Source: Flavobacteriales bacterium UBA958
Lineage (GTDB): Bacteria; Bacteroidota; Bacteroidia; Flavobacteriales_D; Crocinitomicaceae
DNA length: 8,403 nucleotides
Direction of reading: 5' to 3'
NCBI GenBank assembly: GCA_002293045.1
Contig: DBCM01000091.1
Coordinates: 1-8,403 of the forward strand
Of this stretch, positions 6,357 through 8,403 are shown piece by piece (positions within the stretch are counted from its first letter, which is position 1; the number at the start of each line of letters is the position of its first letter). The position numbers and the translations under genes were made by a program. The notes beneath the pieces were generated by a model that saw nothing but the letters and a program-made list of their open reading frames with translations, did no database searches and was not told the origin of the DNA.

Positions 6357-6374
6357 TGATTTTTTGTAGCTTTG
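6339..6374 (+). promoter_or_regulatory. Putative internal promoter before the small exported proteins
   Basis: TAGCTTTG (6367-6374) matches the Bacteroidota -7 consensus TAnnTTTG exactly. A TTTG at 6339-6342 could serve as -33, but the spacing is 24 bases, slightly long. The RNA would start about 6 bases before the ATG at 6387, giving a very short leader. With the 30-base gap after the preceding stop, this suggests the three downstream genes can be expressed separately from the VWA pair. Confidence 0.5.
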
Positions 6375-6386
6375 AAAAAACAAGCT

Positions 6387-6752
6387 ATGAAAAAGTTACT
6401 ATTTATAAGCCTATTGTGTTTCAGTTTACCTGTGTTTTATGCGCAAAATGCGGTTGATTTGTCGAGTAAGGAGTCTATTGAATCTTGGATTTCCACGCAC
6501 CAATTTAAAGCAAGTGTTGAAGGAGACTTCGATATGTACTTAGAGATGGAGCAATTGTCTACAGGCCCATCATTGGTGTTGTCGAATGACCATGGGAAAC
6601 GAAAAATTTTCGGCCAACTCACCTATCAATTAACGCAAACAGCACCCTCAGTGATTGGAATTGGGGAAACGGAAAGTTCACTCGAGATTTTTATTAGTCC
6701 TGAAGGGAATTTGATGACGGAAGGCATGACCTTTATTCCTGTTAAAGAGTAG
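6387..6752 (+). CDS. Small exported protein of unknown function
   Basis: A 121-residue protein with a clear Sec signal peptide (MKKLLFISLLCFSLPVFYA, cleavage expected before QNA at about residue 20). The mature part, about 100 residues, is acidic and probably beta-rich (alternating polar and hydrophobic stretches such as DFDMYLEME and SSLEIFISPEG). It has no cysteine after the signal peptide, so it is not a lipoprotein and has no disulfides. I do not recognise the family. An upstream in-frame TTG at 6372 would lengthen the signal peptide, but it lies within the -7 box; the ATG at 6387 is preferred. It is seven bases ahead of the next gene, another small exported protein, so the two are likely co-expressed and act in the periplasm or at the surface. 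Confidence 0.72.
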   Translation: MKKLLFISLLCFSLPVFYAQNAVDLSSKESIESWISTHQFKASVEGDFDMYLEMEQLSTGPSLVLSNDHGKRKIFGQLTYQLTQTAPSVIGIGETESSLEIFISPEGNLMTEGMTFIPVKE

Positions 6753-6759
6753 GGATTCC

Positions 6760-7155
6760 ATGAAATTTTTATTTGCTTTAGTACTTGCCTTGCTTTCTTT
6801 TGTAGGGTTTGGGCAGTACAATCTTCAACTAAATCAAGTGGTATTGGTTAGCAACACGCTACAAACGGTACCGGCGGGAAAAGTATGGAAGGTAGAATCC
6901 TACATGCAGGCGGGGATTGCTGCACCGGATATGATTGAAGTTGGCGGTTCCTGTGCCTACTCCGATCGACACCACCCCATGATTGTCAATGGTCAGACGT
7001 ATTTCTTGATAAACGGTTCTCCTGGTCACGGGAGTTCGGGGACATTTCTAGCGGCAAGTAATATATTACCCATGTGGTTACCTGCTGGAGCAACCTTAAG
7101 AACGGCATGCGCCAAGGACGTATTAAGTGTTATTGAATTTAATTTAGTGCCTTAA
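6760..7155 (+). CDS. Small exported beta-sandwich-like protein (VPAGKVWKV motif)
   Basis: A 131-residue protein with a signal peptide at 1-18 (hydrophobic, ending FVGFG before QYN). The mature domain contains TVPAGKVWKVESY (36-48), LPMWLPAGATL (103-113) and the closing strand LSVIEFNLVP (122-131). I associate this pattern with small beta-sandwich domains in secreted Bacteroidota proteins and in adhesin- or fibre-like contexts, where the VPAGK and LPAGT turns are conserved. Cys65 and Cys117 could form a disulfide after export. A Gly/Ser-rich loop (NGSPGHGSSGT, 85-95) lies between. No C-terminal sorting domain is visible, and the protein is too short for the type IX secretion tail plus a domain. 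The function is unknown; a ligand- or surface-binding role is only a guess. It sits between two close neighbours in an operon (7 and 5 bases). Confidence 0.72.
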   Translation: MKFLFALVLALLSFVGFGQYNLQLNQVVLVSNTLQTVPAGKVWKVESYMQAGIAAPDMIEVGGSCAYSDRHHPMIVNGQTYFLINGSPGHGSSGTFLAASNILPMWLPAGATLRTACAKDVLSVIEFNLVP

Positions 7156-7160
7156 TTTAA

Positions 7161-8255
7161 ATGATTTTTTTGGACAAGATTTCCGATTGGTTATTTGATT
7201 CATTTCAAGGGAAGATCAGGGAAGATATTACGATTGATGAAAAAGAAATTCAACAACTCATTCGTTTACAAGTACTTACCTTAGGGCTTTCGGCATTTTT
7301 TGGTGCCTTGTTCATCTTATTATATTACCTACCGGTCCATCTGTATGAAGATTTCTTCAATTCGTTTGTGATTGAAGTATCGTTCCTTGGATTTGAATTC
7401 TCTTTTTTTTGGTTGAAGCAATTGGATAGTTTTCTGTTAACATTTTTGGAGCTTTATGTGCTTGGATTATTGAGCGTTTATGCGATTCAGCGCATGGGGT
7501 TCATCTTGGATTTTCCTTCCAAAGAGATACATGGTTTCGAGTTACATCGTCAAAATTTAAAGCTCATAAGCTTACAGAAGAAGCAGAAAAAAGAACTGGA
7601 ATTAGGCTTGAATCCGTATTACGGCATGTCTAAATTTTATTTGTTTATCATGTTGGCTTTTGCCCGATTGCAAGCGGTTTTGAGCAATTTTATATTAAAA
7701 TTTATTTTGCAACGTTTCGGGAGTAGGTATTTATTAAAAATATTCATTGACCTCGCAGCCATGCCTGTATATGCATTTTGGAATGCTTGGGCCACCTATC
7801 GTCTTTTTATGCGTGCTAAGTATTATATTTTTTCAGTTCAATTAACCGAGGCGATAAGCACTAAAATTTCAGAAAACCAAGGGGATGCTTTAATGAAGTC
7901 AGAGCTGGAGCGACTCTTGTCTTTTATCGTTATGCTAAAAAGGGATTTCTCAGAAATAAATCACTATTTCTCTTCCCGAATGCTTGAGGCTATTGGGGCA
8001 GAAATCACAACGGCAGAACCTCATTTTGAATTGAAAAAGCATGCCGAAAACACGGAGTTGAATCAGCTTATATTACTATTTGCCACGGGAATCATTTTGG
8101 ATGGTACCATTAGTGCAAGGGAGCGTAAGTATATAAAATCCGTGGTTCGTCAATTGGATAATCCACCGTTGATTTTATTGGAAATAGAAGCGTATTTACT
8201 CGCTTATCGAAAAGGAAGGGCTGTTGCCTTTTTAACGGAAAAAGGGTTTTTGTGA
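7161..8255 (+). CDS. Polytopic membrane protein with TerB-like tail (LBF_2804-like)
   Basis: A 364-residue inner-membrane protein. Hydrophobic helices are visible at about 38-57, 88-110, 158-180 and 190-212, giving up to four membrane spans. Between spans two and three lies a charged cytoplasmic-type segment (EIHGFELHR, then KQKKELELGLNPYYGMSKF, 140-159). The helical C-terminal part is soluble; residues 300-332 (LLFATGIILDGTISARERKYI) have the DG-x-I-x-x-x-E pattern of TerB-like helical bundles. Overall length and layout recall the uncharacterised LBF_2804 family, which I name from memory and with limited confidence. Function is unknown; TerB-like domains are usually found in membrane-linked stress or conflict modules, often with VWA proteins, and a VWA gene lies upstream on this strand. 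It starts five bases after the preceding stop, as the last gene of the operon, and is followed by a terminator. Confidence 0.8.
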   Translation: MIFLDKISDWLFDSFQGKIREDITIDEKEIQQLIRLQVLTLGLSAFFGALFILLYYLPVHLYEDFFNSFVIEVSFLGFEFSFFWLKQLDSFLLTFLELYVLGLLSVYAIQRMGFILDFPSKEIHGFELHRQNLKLISLQKKQKKELELGLNPYYGMSKFYLFIMLAFARLQAVLSNFILKFILQRFGSRYLLKIFIDLAAMPVYAFWNAWATYRLFMRAKYYIFSVQLTEAISTKISENQGDALMKSELERLLSFIVMLKRDFSEINHYFSSRMLEAIGAEITTAEPHFELKKHAENTELNQLILLFATGIILDGTISARERKYIKSVVRQLDNPPLILLEIEAYLLAYRKGRAVAFLTEKGFL

Positions 8256-8280
8256 CTTTTAGCACTGATTCTCACGAATT

Positions 8281-8335
8281 AAAACAGAGTGGAGTTTCAG
8301 CACTTTCGCTTTTCACTCTCACTCTGTTTTATTCT
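8281..8335 (+). terminator. Intrinsic terminator of the plus-strand operon
   Basis: AAAACAGAGTG (8281-8291) and CACTCTGTTTT (8320-8330) form a perfect 11-bp inverted repeat, extendable by GAG/CTC across a one-base bulge. The inner loop is about 28 bases. The A-run on the left and T-run on the right make it usable in both directions. It begins 26 bases after the stop of the membrane-protein gene, as expected for an operon end. Confidence 0.75.
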
Positions 8336-8362
8336 GATTTGAAGAAAGTTAGAGAATGGGTT

Positions 8363-8381
8363 AGATAACAAGTAATTATCT
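8363..8381. repeat. Small inverted repeat near the right edge
   Basis: AGATAA (8363-8368) and TTATCT (8376-8381) are complementary with a seven-base loop. It is AT-rich, only 6 bp long and has no T-run, so it may be an operator for a gene beyond the edge or chance. The rest of 8336-8403 shows no gene or motif I can support. Confidence 0.2.
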
Positions 8382-8403
8382 GAAAAGACCGAGAAAGAGA
8401 GTG

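Overview
The window looks like a chromosomal segment from a Bacteroidota bacterium, most likely Flavobacteriales-like. The evidence is a set of start-proximal TAnnTTTG-type -7 boxes, A-rich leaders mostly without Shine-Dalgarno sequences, moderately low GC, and closest family resemblance of GlmM, RibH and the TPR membrane protein to Bacteroidota forms (from memory; no search was run). Coding density is very high, no stretch over 300 bases lacks a gene, and I see no tRNA, rRNA, CRISPR array or insertion sequence.

Left half, minus strand (about 4354 down to 97): a compact run of four genes. It reads TPR membrane-anchored protein, ribH (lumazine synthase), glmM (phosphoglucosamine mutase), then a secreted DUF4140/DUF4139 (MuiA-family) protein. 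The first three are 1 and 4 bases apart. The last follows a 59-base gap and is closed by a strong GAAA-tetraloop terminator at 68-91. Just beyond it a new minus-strand unit seems to begin at the window edge (promoter-like box at 52-59, possible ATG at 14).

Right half, plus strand (4495 to 8255): five genes, all less well known. A von Willebrand A (VWA) protein with an intact metal-binding site overlaps, by ATGA, a 399-residue protein. In that protein I read a central region resembling a zinc-dependent peptidase fold whose catalytic HExxH has become YEVIA, a C4 zinc-binding cluster, and a C-terminal winged-helix-like domain. After a second promoter come two small exported beta-rich proteins and a polytopic membrane protein with a TerB-like tail (LBF_2804-like). 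An 11-bp perfect inverted-repeat terminator follows at 8281-8330.

The two halves are transcribed divergently from a 140-base region (4355-4494). It holds a promoter for each direction and a cluster of TTGCAA-type repeats, including an inverted pair bracketing the plus promoter. The left half is ordinary housekeeping (riboflavin, cell-wall precursor, envelope). The right half is the candidate for something undescribed: a VWA protein plus a putative sensor/regulator, next to exported and membrane proteins. A joint function is inference from gene order and domain content only.
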